A DNA stretch of 64,000 nucleotides from Candidatus Sodalis pierantonius str. SOPE (GTDB taxonomy: Bacteria > Pseudomonadota > Gammaproteobacteria > Enterobacterales > Enterobacteriaceae): assembly GCF_000517405.1 (NCBI RefSeq), contig NZ_CP006568.1, positions 2,418,001-2,482,000 on the forward strand, in the 5' to 3' direction. This document shows, piece by piece, positions 9,591 through 18,057 of this stretch. The first letter of the stretch is position 1; every line of letters begins with the position of its first letter. The notes under the pieces are model-generated. The model saw only the letters and a program-made list of their open reading frames with translations. It did not search any database and was not told the origin of the DNA. Position numbers and translations under genes: made by a program.

Positions 9591-9625
9591 AGTATCCCAG
9601 AGAGTGACTAAACTCCGCATAAACA
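9591..9625 (-). promoter_or_regulatory. PhoP-dependent promoter of phoPQ (PhoP box plus -10)
   Basis: On the minus strand TGTTTA-TGCGG-AGTTTA (9609-9625) matches the PhoP direct repeat (T/G)GTTTA-N5-(T/G)GTTTA. Exactly 12 nt further on is GATACT (9591-9596), a -10 hexamer, which is the standard spacing when PhoP replaces a -35 element. It lies about 100 bp upstream of the phoP ATG. Confidence 0.8.
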
Positions 9626-9629
9626 GAGA

Positions 9630-9661
9630 GGGAACCAGGGTCGGACGCAGGTTCCCTTTTT
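9630..9661. terminator. Hairpin between purB and the phoP promoter
   Basis: Perfect 7-bp stem GGGAACC (9630-9636) / GGTTCCC (9650-9656) with a 13-nt loop. The T-run follows the stem on the plus strand (9657-9661); on the minus strand, the direction of purB, the 3' side is TCTCTGTTT, only moderately U-rich. It probably ends purB transcription ahead of the PhoP box, with imperfect polarity. Confidence 0.5.
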
Positions 9662-9666
9662 ATCAC

Positions 9667-11037
9667 CTATTTTAATTCATCAACCATCGCCGCCGCGCGG
9701 CCGATATAGTTAGCCGGCGTCAGCGTTTTCAGTCGCGCTTTTTCCGCATCCGGCAGCGGCAAACTGTCGATAAAGGCTTTCATGCCTTCAGCGTCGACGC
9801 GCTTACCGCGGGTGAGTTCTTTCAGCTTCTCGTAAGGTTTTTCAATCCCGTAGCGGCGCATCACCGTCTGTATGGGTTCAGCCAGGACTTCCCAATTATG
9901 GTCGAGCTCCGCCAATAAATGGGCCTGATTGACCTCCAGTTTACTAATTCCTTTAAGCGTAGACTGGTAAGCGATAAGCGCATAACCAATACCGACGCCT
10001 AAATTGCGCAGTACGGTGGAGTCGGTCAAATCCCGCTGCCAGCGCGAGACCGGCAATTTCGCCGCCAAGTGGTTCATCACCGTATTCGCCAGTCCCAAAT
10101 TCCCTTCTGAATTCTCGAAGTCGATGGGGTTCACCTTGTGCGGCATGGTCGACGAGCCGATTTCGCCAGCGACGGTACGCTGTTTGAAATGATTAAGAGC
10201 AATATAGCCCCAGACGTCACAGTCGAAATCAATCACGATAGTATTAAACCGCGAGATGCAGTCGAACACTTCGGCGATATAATCATGCGGCTCGATTTGG
10301 GTGGTAAAGGGGTTCCAACCGATACCGAGCCCGGTGACGAACTCTTCGCTGAAACGATGCCAGTCCACCTCGGGATAGGCAACCATATGGGCGTTGTAAT
10401 TGCCGACCGCGCCGTTAATCTTGCCCAGAATCTCTGCCTGTTCGAGCTGAAGATACTGGCGCGTCATGCGATAGGCGACATTCGCCATCTCCTTGCCAAG
10501 CGTCGAGGGCGTCGCCGGCTGGCCGTGGGTGCGCGACAGCAGGGGAATATCGCGATAGCGTTCGGCAAGCGCGGTGACGCCGTCGATGATTTGGCGCCAG
10601 GCGGGCAGCAGGATAGTCTCGCGGGCGGTGGCCAGCATCAGCGCGTGGGAGAGATTATTGATATCTTCGGAGGTACAGGCGAAATGGATAAATTCGCTCA
10701 CCGCCAGCAGCGCCGGTTGCGCGGCAACTTTCTCTTTCAGAAAATATTCAACCGCTTTCACATCATGATTGGTGGTGCGCTCAATGGTTTTGATGCGCTC
10801 GGCGTCTTCGACGCTGAAATTGGCGACAATCGCGTCAAGGTAACCGTTTGCGTGGTCGTCAAAGGGTGGGACCTCTTTGATCGCGTCACAGGCGGCCAGC
10901 TTTTGCAGCCAGCACACTTCCACCTGTACGCGAAATTTCAGCAAACCAAATTCGCTGAAAATAGCGCGCAGCGGGCTGACTTTGTCGCCGTAGCGGCCGT
11001 CGACGGGCGAAACGGCGGTCAGAGAGGATAATTCCAT
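9667..11037 (-). CDS. purB: Adenylosuccinate lyase
   Basis: Catalyses two steps of purine synthesis: cleavage of SAICAR to AICAR and of adenylosuccinate to AMP. The 456 residues match E. coli PurB. The fumarase/aspartase signature SSTMPHKVNP with the catalytic serine loop is present, with HGQPATPS as another active-site block. The gene order purB-phoP and hflD upstream is conserved. No lesion is seen. Confidence 0.97.
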   Translation of the reverse strand: MELSSLTAVSPVDGRYGDKVSPLRAIFSEFGLLKFRVQVEVCWLQKLAACDAIKEVPPFDDHANGYLDAIVANFSVEDAERIKTIERTTNHDVKAVEYFLKEKVAAQPALLAVSEFIHFACTSEDINNLSHALMLATARETILLPAWRQIIDGVTALAERYRDIPLLSRTHGQPATPSTLGKEMANVAYRMTRQYLQLEQAEILGKINGAVGNYNAHMVAYPEVDWHRFSEEFVTGLGIGWNPFTTQIEPHDYIAEVFDCISRFNTIVIDFDCDVWGYIALNHFKQRTVAGEIGSSTMPHKVNPIDFENSEGNLGLANTVMNHLAAKLPVSRWQRDLTDSTVLRNLGVGIGYALIAYQSTLKGISKLEVNQAHLLAELDHNWEVLAEPIQTVMRRYGIEKPYEKLKELTRGKRVDAEGMKAFIDSLPLPDAEKARLKTLTPANYIGRAAAMVDELK

Positions 11038-11058
11038 CGATTGCGACTCCTGGAAAGA

Positions 11059-11688
11059 TTAAGAATGGGTAAGTATCTGTTTAGCTTCTTTAAATAACCG
11101 GTTGCGGCCGAACATCAGCTGAAGCCGTCCGCCGCCGACCTGTTGCCATAGCACGGCGGAACGGATGCCGGCCAGCAGTACGGCGCGCACCTTGGCCTGG
11201 ATCTGGGTGTTTTGCAATACCGCCGGCGCGCCGGTGACCTGGATGCGCGGCCCGAGCGGGCTGATAATGTCCACATAGATGCTGGCCATGGCGCTGATAA
11301 GCGTATCCGACAGCAAATCAAAATGGCCGAGCTGGCGGTGAAGTCCGTCGATGCGGCGGCTCAGCGCCTCTTGAGCGCCGCGGTTGCCGTTCAGCTTGCG
11401 TTCAAGCACCATCAGCCCCAGGGTATAGCGGGTCAGCTCGGCGCCAAGCCCTTCTCGCGACGAAGCATTCAGCACGGCCTGCAGCGTCTCCAACCCCATG
11501 CGCAGATAGGTCGGGTTATCGCCGTAGACCGCACGCACCGACGGCGGATTAAGATCCAGCAGGCTTTGCAGCGAGACGCGTAAGGGCTGCTCGTTGCATT
11601 GGCTCTGGTGGGCGAGCTGCTGCACAAGGCGCGCGCTTTGGCAAACACCCGCCAGCGCCAGCGTAATGTCAAAATAGTTCTTGGCCAA
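11059..11688 (-). CDS. hflD: Lysogenisation regulator HflD
   Basis: Peripheral inner-membrane protein that in E. coli binds phage lambda CII; its cellular role is unclear. A TTG start at 11686-11688 is chosen because the family begins MAKNYYDITLALAG and here (L)AKNYFDITLALAG follows, with AGGAG six nt upstream. Upstream in-frame ATG codons would place the start before or inside that ribosome-binding site. This gives 209 residues against about 213. The conserved VTGSPAVLQ-type region appears as VTGAPAVLQNTQ. It lies between mnmA and purB as in relatives. Confidence 0.9.
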   Translation of the reverse strand: MAKNYFDITLALAGVCQSARLVQQLAHQSQCNEQPLRVSLQSLLDLNPPSVRAVYGDNPTYLRMGLETLQAVLNASSREGLGAELTRYTLGLMVLERKLNGNRGAQEALSRRIDGLHRQLGHFDLLSDTLISAMASIYVDIISPLGPRIQVTGAPAVLQNTQIQAKVRAVLLAGIRSAVLWQQVGGGRLQLMFGRNRLFKEAKQILTHS

Positions 11689-11906
11689 AATGACTCCTGT
11701 ATCCATCCCTGAGGTTAAGTCCACCCGCCGGGCGTCCGCTCAACGGCGCGGCAGGCGCGCTACGCTTGCGCGATCATGCCATAAAAGCGTGGTCAAACAC
11801 AGCGGTAAAGGCGCGCGGCGGGCGTTTCGCCACCCCATTAGGGTTTCGCGCGACGCCACCCGCCAGGGATGCTACCGGTCAGGACACCACCGGCGCGGGG
11901 AGCGTC

Positions 11907-13016
11907 TCAGTGAGGCAACGGCTGGCGCGCTTCAATGATGCCGCCGCCCAAGCAGCGTTCCGCCAGATAAAATACCGCCGACTGGCCCGGCGTGACGGCG
12001 GCCACCGGCCGATCGAAAGTCACCTGCAAACGTCCGTCCGACAGCGGCGTCACCAGACACGCGATGTCCGGCTGACGGTAACGGGTTTTCACCGTACAGC
12101 GCAGCGCGTCTGTAAGCGGTTCCCGATCGACCCAGTGCAGCTGGCCGGCGACAAGGCCGGTAGACATCAGCCGCGGATGTTCGTGGCCCTGGGCGACAAT
12201 CAACCGGTTATTGTCAAGATCCTTGTCCACCACATACCAAGGGTCCTCGCTGCCGTCGCGGGTGCCGCCAATGCCCAGCCCTTTGCGCTGGCCTAATGTA
12301 TGGTACATCAACCCCTGATGGCGGCCCGCCTCCTGGCCGTCAACGGACATAATCGCACCCGGCTGTGCCGGTAGGTAGCGGCCGAGGAAATCGCGGAATT
12401 TCCGCTCGCCGATGAAACAGATGCCGGTGGAGTCTTTTTTGGCCGCGGTCGCCAGGCCGAGCTCGGTGGCGATGCGCCGCACTTCCGGTTTGGCTACTTC
12501 CCCAATCGGGAACAGGCAGCGCGCAAGCTGCGCATGGCCTAACGTATAGAGAAAATAGCTCTGGTCTTTGTTATCGTCCAGACCGCGCAGCAGTCGGCTT
12601 TTGCCGTCCACGTCGGCGCGGCGCACGTAATGGCCGGTGGCGATAAAGTCGGCGCCGAGATCCTCGGCGGCAAATTCCAAAAAGGCTTTGAACTTGATTT
12701 CCTTATTGCACAAAATATCCGGATTGGGCGTGCGGCCAGCCTGGTATTCGGCAAGGAAGTGCGCAAAAACGTTATCCCAATATTCGGCGGCGAAATTAAC
12801 CGTATGCAGCGTGATGCCCAGGGTGTCACATACCGCCCGAGCATCGGCCAGATCGCTTGCCGCGGTGCAATATTCCTCGTTGTCGTCCTCTTCCCAGTTT
12901 TTCATGAACAGTCCCTCCACCCGATAGCCCTGTTGCAGTAGCAACCAGGCGGAGACGGAAGAGTCGACACCGCCGGACATACCGACGATTACTTTTTTTT
13001 GACCGTTGTCTGACAT
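11907..13016 (-). CDS. mnmA: tRNA-specific 2-thiouridylase MnmA
   Basis: Adds sulfur at U34 of tRNA Lys, Glu and Gln, using sulfur relayed through the Tus proteins and ATP. The PP-loop SGGVDSSVSAW is at the N-terminus; catalytic cysteines lie in DILCNKEIKFK and STGICFIGER. The start MSDNGQKKVIVG (ATG 13014-13016) aligns with the family start, giving 369 residues; the open frame upstream is not conserved. It looks intact. Confidence 0.96.
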   Translation of the reverse strand: MSDNGQKKVIVGMSGGVDSSVSAWLLLQQGYRVEGLFMKNWEEDDNEEYCTAASDLADARAVCDTLGITLHTVNFAAEYWDNVFAHFLAEYQAGRTPNPDILCNKEIKFKAFLEFAAEDLGADFIATGHYVRRADVDGKSRLLRGLDDNKDQSYFLYTLGHAQLARCLFPIGEVAKPEVRRIATELGLATAAKKDSTGICFIGERKFRDFLGRYLPAQPGAIMSVDGQEAGRHQGLMYHTLGQRKGLGIGGTRDGSEDPWYVVDKDLDNNRLIVAQGHEHPRLMSTGLVAGQLHWVDREPLTDALRCTVKTRYRQPDIACLVTPLSDGRLQVTFDRPVAAVTPGQSAVFYLAERCLGGGIIEARQPLPH

Positions 13017-13264
13017 GGGATTCTCACGAGCGGGATGACCGCCGCGCGGCGCAGTAAAACAGGCGGCATATTTTATCACGATCCGACCCCGTGCCGCCAC
13101 CTTCCCCCATAAGGCGCGTTTTCGTCGCCCTCTGCGGCCCTAAAGGGGCGAAAAGCCGTCACATACGCGCCTTGAGGACCCTCAAAACGACCCGCGGCGA
13201 CGGACACAGACGTTAGCAGCATCGACCCTGTACGCCATTGCTCCCCGCCGGCAACCTGACGCCG

Positions 13265-13711
13265 TCAAAACGGCCAATTGAATGCCTGGAGGAAAGTCAG
13301 CGGCAGGTGTTCGCCGCGCTGATAGCAGCGAAGACTTTCCGCCACCAGGTGGGAGCGCAACTGGTCTGACGCGAAAAGAGTCTCAGCGGGCAGCCAAAGA
13401 CAGCGAACGATATCGTCATCTTGCGGGATGGCCGTCACGCAGCGTGGCAAATCGATAACGAACAAAAACCGCAGAAACGGCGTGTTGTCGGGCGCAATCC
13501 ATTGATGTATCCGCAATAACGCCTGGGGTTGGGCGTGGATACCCGCTTCCTCCCACAATTCACGCTGCGCCGCCTCGATAAGGGTTTCATTCGCCTCGAG
13601 ATGACCGGCCGGCTGATTCCAGCGCGGTTGACTGTGAATCGTTTCCTCTACCACCAAAAATTGGCTCTCCGCTTGTACCACGCAGGCGACGGTAACATGG
13701 GGTTTGAACAT
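13265..13711 (-). CDS. nudJ: Nudix hydrolase NudJ
   Basis: Phosphatase acting on thiamin pyrimidine and nucleoside pyro/triphosphates in E. coli. The Nudix box GX5EX7REUXEEXGU is complete (GHLEANETL...RELWEEAGI, about residues 35-57). The start MFKPHVTVACVV matches the family, so ATG 13709-13711 is preferred to the upstream ATG. The 148 residues are about five fewer than E. coli because the tail ends FNWPF. It sits between mnmA and rluE, as expected. Confidence 0.93.
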   Translation of the reverse strand: MFKPHVTVACVVQAESQFLVVEETIHSQPRWNQPAGHLEANETLIEAAQRELWEEAGIHAQPQALLRIHQWIAPDNTPFLRFLFVIDLPRCVTAIPQDDDIVRCLWLPAETLFASDQLRSHLVAESLRCYQRGEHLPLTFLQAFNWPF

Positions 13712-13747
13712 AGCGGGGCTTGTCCTCCATAGGTAGGGCAAAAAGCA

Positions 13748-14482
13748 TTACGCCGGGTCGATATCGCGCCACTCTCCTGGCGCCAGACCGGCCAGGCACC
13801 ATTCCGCGATTTGATAGCGAATCAGCCGCAGCGTGGGATGCCCGATATGGGCGGTCATACGGCGCACCTGACGGTTTTTCCCCTCGTACAGGGTTACCCG
13901 CAGCCAGCACGTAGGAATAGCCAGGCGCACGCGGATCGGCGGCGTTCGCGGCCATAACCAGTCAGGCTCGTCAACGCGCGCCACGCCGGCGGCCAGAGCG
14001 GCCCCGTCCGGCTCGCCTTCCACCTGAACATAATAGATCTTAGCGGTTTTCTGCGCCGGCTGCGTCAATCTGGCCTGTAGCTTACCCTCATTGGTCAGGA
14101 TCATCAGCCCTTCACTGTCGCGATCTAACCTGCCGGCGGCGTAAACCGACGGTATGGGAATATAATCTTTGAGCGTAGCGCGGCCGGCGTCATCGCTGAA
14201 TTGCGCAAGCACGTCATAGGGTTTATTGAACAAAATGACACGGCGCGGATCTCGCGCTGGCGCGGTTTTGCGGCGGAAGTTGCGTGCGGGGCTGGGCTTT
14301 TTGATAACGGAGTACGCTCTTTCGGGGCCAGAAAAAAACAGTATACCGGAATAGGGACCCCGCGTGCCAAGCGTGGCGCCGCGGCGATAAAAAAAGCGAG
14401 CCCGCAGGCCCGAAAAAATGGGCAAACTACAAACTTGCATGTGGAACACTAACTCTAGCCGAGGGCGCGTCTTTTGCTTCAC
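13748..14482 (-). CDS. rluE: 23S rRNA pseudouridine(2457) synthase RluE, with a small internal deletion
   Basis: RsuA-family enzyme that converts U2457 of 23S rRNA to pseudouridine. The catalytic aspartate block GRLDRDSEG and the late motif NRQVRRMTAHIGHPTLRL are present. Between YYVQVEGEP and VDEPDWLW the protein is about 14-15 residues shorter than E. coli RluE, an in-frame loss away from the catalytic Asp. The true start is uncertain: conservation begins at about RRVILFNKPYDV (near 14260), and the GTG at 14482 or ATG at 14440 are only formal starts without a convincing ribosome-binding site. The neighbouring icd of E. coli is missing. Confidence 0.8.
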   Translation of the reverse strand: MKQKTRPRLELVFHMQVCSLPIFSGLRARFFYRRGATLGTRGPYSGILFFSGPERAYSVIKKPSPARNFRRKTAPARDPRRVILFNKPYDVLAQFSDDAGRATLKDYIPIPSVYAAGRLDRDSEGLMILTNEGKLQARLTQPAQKTAKIYYVQVEGEPDGAALAAGVARVDEPDWLWPRTPPIRVRLAIPTCWLRVTLYEGKNRQVRRMTAHIGHPTLRLIRYQIAEWCLAGLAPGEWRDIDPA

Positions 14483-14540
14483 GGTAACGAATTAATAATT
14501 AAAAACTGTTATGCAGCTGCGTCGGTCGTGTGTAAACGGC

Positions 14541-14581
14541 GGATAGCGGATAGCGGATAGCGGATAGCGGATAGCGGATAG
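14541..14581. repeat. 7-bp tandem repeat, about six copies
   Basis: The unit GGATAGC is repeated five times perfectly from 14541, followed by GGATAG. It lies in non-coding DNA where icd stands in E. coli. It is one of several short tandem arrays in this window. Confidence 0.95.
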
Positions 14582-14676
14582 ATCTCCCGGCCGGTTGCGG
14601 CAAAAGCGCCGCCGGCCGCGATGAATCAGCCTGCAAGGGTGTCATGAGGCGTTAAGCGATGCGCGCAAGCGTAATG

Positions 14677-14856
14677 TCAGAATAAAGCAAACAGCACCAC
14701 CACCGGCAGGCTCATCGGTCAGGTCAAACCAATGATTTTCGCGGTAAACAAACGAATGCGCAGGGAAGGATCGTGACTCAGCAGGAAGGTGACGGGCACC
14801 GCGATGAAAAGTCCGATGATATAAATGTGCGTCAGCGCTTCCCAAGCGGGGGACAT
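14677..14856 (-). pseudogene. GhoT/OrtT-family membrane toxin-like peptide with internal stop
   Basis: A 59-codon reading frame starting MSPAWEALTHIYIIGLF, with a hydrophobic first helix, a central SHDPSLRIRLF segment, and the end PMSLPVVVLFALF. GhoT and OrtT are about 57-residue inner-membrane toxins that end TWPMSLPVALLFSLF and carry SH(D/E)K..IR in the middle, so layout and end agree. Codon 46 (14719-14721) is TGA exactly where the family has Trp in TWPMS. A spliced gene would be full length, so this is a one-base inactivation. No antitoxin gene such as ghoS is visible nearby. Confidence 0.65.
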
Positions 14857-15003
14857 AGCTTTACCGATCCTGTTTTATTTTTGTGAGCGCGGAGTGTAGC
14901 CGTTCATTGCGCGTTAAGCAATCGGCCGCCCGCCCGGCGTTTACCGGCGCCCGGTGGAGAACGTGCGGAGCGGGCGGCCGGGTCAAAGAGCGTCAGCGCC
15001 GCC

Positions 15004-15011
15004 CGGGCAAT
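15004..15011 (+). repeat. Target-site duplication, left copy (IS256 copy 1)
   Basis: CGGGCAAT directly precedes the left inverted repeat of the element and recurs at 16327-16334 directly after the right end. Eight-bp duplications are usual for the IS256 family. Confidence 0.9.
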
Positions 15012-16326
15012 GAGCCTGTTTAGAAATTTGTGTATTTGCCTGATTTTGATATGTTCAATCCAACATCAAAAACAGGTTAATTTATGGACGAAAAACAGTT
15101 GCAGGCTCTGGCTAACGAACTGGCCAAAAATCTCAAAACCCCTGAAGATCTCAGTCACTTCGATCGGCTGCTGAAAAAAATCAACGTCGAAGCAGCTCTC
15201 AATGCCGAAATGACCCATCACCTCGGCTACGATAAAAATCAGCTTAAACCGGGGACCAACGCCCGCAACGGCTATTCCACAAAAACCGTTACCACTGGCG
15301 ATGGCCCGCTGGCGCTGCGTACTCCGCGCGATCGTGACGGTTCCTTTGAACCGCAACTGGTGAAGAAGAACCAGACCCGGATTACCGGGATGGATAACCA
15401 GATTTTATCGTTGTACGCCAAAGGGATGACCACCCGCGAGATCGCCGCCGCGTTCAAAGAGCTGTATGACGCCGATGTCTCGCCGGCGCTGGTCTCAAAG
15501 GTCACCGATGCGGTCATGGAGCAGGTTGTCGAATGGCAAAACCGGCCTCTGGATGCAGTCTATCCCATTGTTTATCTTGACTGTATCGTTCTAAAAGTCC
15601 GGCAGGACAGCCGCATCATCAATAAATCTGTGTTCCTGGCGCTGGGCATCAACATCGAAGGCCAGAAAGAGTTGCTAGGTATGTGGCTGGCCGAAAATGA
15701 AGGCGCAAAGTTCTGGCTGAACGTGCTGACAGAGCTGAAAAACTGCGGCCTGAACGATATCCTTATCGCCTGCGTAGACGGGCTGAAAGGTTTCCCTGAC
15801 GCTATTAACGCGGTGTATCCGGAGGCGCGGCTCCAGCTGTGTATCGTGCATATGGTGCGCAACAGCCTGCGGTTCGTCTCCTGGAAGGACTACAAGGCCG
15901 TCACCCGCGACCTGAAAGCTATCTATCAGGCCCCTACGGAAAAAGCCGGCTTACAGGCGCTGGAAGCGTTCTCCAGTGCCTGGGACATCCGCTACCCGCA
16001 AATAAGTCGAAGCTGTCAGGCAAACTGGGCCAATCTGGCCACGTTCTTTGCCTACCCAACGGACATCCGCAAGGTGATCTACACGACCAACGCCATCGAG
16101 TCGTTAAACAGCGTGATCCGGCATGCCATCAAAAAGCGCAAGGTGTTCCCGACCGACGACGCAGTGAAAAAGGTGGTGTGGCTGGCGATACAGGCGGCCT
16201 CACAGAAATGGACAATGCCTTTGAGGGACTGGCGCATGGCAATGAGCCGCTTTATTATCGAGTTCGGTGACCGCCTGGACAGTCACTTCTGAGAAAAGGC
16301 ATTTACACAGAATCGTGTACAGGGTC
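15012..16326 (+). mobile_element. IS256-family insertion sequence, copy 1 (complete, 1315 bp)
   Basis: The ends are imperfect inverted repeats: the left begins GAGCCTGTTTAGAAATTTGT and the right, reversed, begins GACCCTGTACACGATTCTGT; both continue GTA..TGCC. The element carries a single transposase gene and is flanked by the 8-bp duplication CGGGCAAT, so it is a simple insertion. It lies between the GhoT-like remnant and the mscS pseudogene. Three further copies in the window are damaged. Confidence 0.95.
15084..16292 (+). CDS. IS256-family transposase (full length)
   Basis: 402 residues of the mutator-type DDE transposase family. Probable catalytic residues are D166 (VYLDCIVLKV), D232 (IACVDGLKGF) and E339 (YTTNAIESLN). 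This is the only copy in the window with an unbroken frame. It differs from the other copies at conserved-looking positions: Cys311 (SRSCQANW) where the others have Trp, and Cys221 (KNCGL) where two others have Arg and one His. An intact frame therefore does not prove activity. Weak AGG ribosome-binding site 8 nt upstream. Confidence 0.95.
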   Translation: MDEKQLQALANELAKNLKTPEDLSHFDRLLKKINVEAALNAEMTHHLGYDKNQLKPGTNARNGYSTKTVTTGDGPLALRTPRDRDGSFEPQLVKKNQTRITGMDNQILSLYAKGMTTREIAAAFKELYDADVSPALVSKVTDAVMEQVVEWQNRPLDAVYPIVYLDCIVLKVRQDSRIINKSVFLALGINIEGQKELLGMWLAENEGAKFWLNVLTELKNCGLNDILIACVDGLKGFPDAINAVYPEARLQLCIVHMVRNSLRFVSWKDYKAVTRDLKAIYQAPTEKAGLQALEAFSSAWDIRYPQISRSCQANWANLATFFAYPTDIRKVIYTTNAIESLNSVIRHAIKKRKVFPTDDAVKKVVWLAIQAASQKWTMPLRDWRMAMSRFIIEFGDRLDSHF

Positions 16327-16334
16327 CGGGCAAT
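16327..16334 (+). repeat. Target-site duplication, right copy (IS256 copy 1)
   Basis: CGGGCAAT, identical to 15004-15011, directly after the right end of the element. Confidence 0.9.
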
Positions 16335-16352
16335 CGGTGAGTGAAGCGGCCT

Positions 16353-17427
16353 TCAGCCGGTGCCGTTTTGCGTCACTTGTACCGGCGCCGTTTCCTCGCC
16401 CACCACTTTCAGCGGGGGGAACTCGCTTTCATTGAACAGCACATTTTGCGTCGGGATGGCAAGCTTGATGTCCAACGCTGCCAGTTCCTCCATTAGGCGA
16501 ATATTAATCTCCTGCTGGATGTCCATATACTTATTGTAATCCGCGCTGGCGACGATATGCACCACTTCAAAGGTCAGGCGGAAATTATCGAAGGACAAGA
16601 AATGGGCACGGTCGAAACGGGTTTCCGGGATTTCCTTGATGATTTTTTTCACCCTATCGCCCACCAGGCGTAATTTTTCGGGCGGGGTGGAATAGGCCAG
16701 GCCAAAGGTGAAAACAATCCGGTGCGTCAGCATCCGCTTGTAATTGTGTATGGTTTGCTGCAGCAGGATTGCATTGGCGCAAACAATTTGCTCACCGCTC
16801 AGACTGCGGATACGGGTGGTTTTCAAACCGATATGCTCTATGGTGTCGGCGATATCGTTAAACACCACGAAATCACCGATGACGAAGGGTTTATCGAAGC
16901 CTATCGCCAGCGAGGCGAAGACGTCGCTCTGCACCGTTTGGATCGCCAGCGCGATGGCGATGCCCCCCCTACGCCCAAACTGGCCACCAGGGCGGTGATG
17001 TTCACGCCGACATTGCCCAGAATGGACAACATCATCACCGCCCAAATCAGCACCCGCATCATTAAGCCCAGGATGACCATGGTCACCGGGTTACGCGCCG
17101 CGCCAGGCTCGCGGGTCATGTTGCTTAGCCAGACGTGGACGGCGCTGTCCAGCCACATGGCGATTTGCAGCGCCAGAACCAAAAACCAGCCGTGGGAGAT
17201 AACGTTATTCCAACTACCGGGCAAATCGATGAAATGAATACTCAGCAGCAGCGCGGTAAAGAAGATAAGCAGGCTTTTGGTGTTGTCGAGCATCTCTACC
17301 ACCACCCGGTACAAAATGCTGTGCTTGCCGCTGCTCCACTGCTTCACCCGATGGCCGGACAGACGGATAATTTTGTTGATGACCCAATAAATAATAAAGC
17401 TGGCGACGACACACGCGCGGCTAACCA
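16353..17427 (-). pseudogene. MscS-family mechanosensitive channel, frameshifted in a G7 run
   Basis: Small-conductance mechanosensitive channel family: several N-terminal transmembrane helices, then the pore-lining and beta-domain region ASLGVGGIAIALA, FDKPFVIGDFV and TTRIRSLSGEQI. The frame breaks at a homopolymer (C7 at 16963-16969 on the plus strand, G7 in the mRNA). One G fewer restores GVGGIAIALA and gives 357 residues. The start ATG at 17425-17427 overlaps the stop of the upstream DUF4385 gene. The frameshift falls inside the pore helix. Polymerase slippage on G7 could yield some full-length product, but pseudogene is the default reading. It is not close to MscS itself or YbdG. Confidence 0.85.
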
Positions 17428-17873
17428 TAACGCTGCTGGTGGGCTTTTTTTCGCTGCAGGTAATCTTCATCGGCGCGCAGGCGGTCCCAGTACTGTTTGA
17501 AGATGGCCGCCGCCGCTGCTTTGACCGGATCGTTACTGTGGGGCTTGACGGCCCGGTCTTCATCATATTTCCTGCCGCCCTGGTGATTGGCATAACGCCG
17601 CGCGCGGGTGTATCCCATTTGGATGAATTTGCGCGCCATATCCATGCCGACAAAATCGTCCGCCCGCCGGTACTGCTCGAAAAGCTGATAAATGGTCTCG
17701 GCTGACTGCGCCGCGACCTGCGGATTTTTGAACCGCCAGTGCGGTAAGATCTCCCCTTTATAAGGCTCAACCAGCAGGACGCCCTGTTCGCCGCGACCGA
17801 CCTGATAACGCTCGGGGTGCTGGCGAAAATCAATCTGGCTGAAATCCTGCTGATAGTTAAAAGGGATACCCAT
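17421..17873 (-). CDS. DUF4385-family protein
   Basis: A 150-residue protein beginning MGIPFNYQQDFSQIDF and containing YQVGRGEQGVLLVEPYKG, GMDMARKFIQMGYTRARRYA and NHQGGRKY, which I recognise as the DUF4385 family of unknown function found in Enterobacterales and other proteobacteria. It is soluble, without a signal peptide. It overlaps the start of the mscS pseudogene by 7 bp, so the two were probably co-transcribed. No lesion is visible. Confidence 0.8.
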   Translation of the reverse strand: MGIPFNYQQDFSQIDFRQHPERYQVGRGEQGVLLVEPYKGEILPHWRFKNPQVAAQSAETIYQLFEQYRRADDFVGMDMARKFIQMGYTRARRYANHQGGRKYDEDRAVKPHSNDPVKAAAAAIFKQYWDRLRADEDYLQRKKAHQQRYG

Positions 17874-18057
17874 TTCTGCTCATCCGCCGTGTCGTGCCGC
17901 AGGCGGCAGGAGATTTTCCGCGCGCCAGGCATGATTAACTAGCATAGTGCCGAATGCGGCGATTTTCATCCCGCCGACAAGCCTGCAAAGGCGCCGAGGT
18001 GTCGGTTACGGCGGATGACGGTGGCGCCCTCAGCGCCATGGCGTTGCCAACAGCTCA

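Noticed and set aside
10138..11031. 297-codon open frame antisense to purB
   Set aside because: No recognisable domain; purB fully explains the region.
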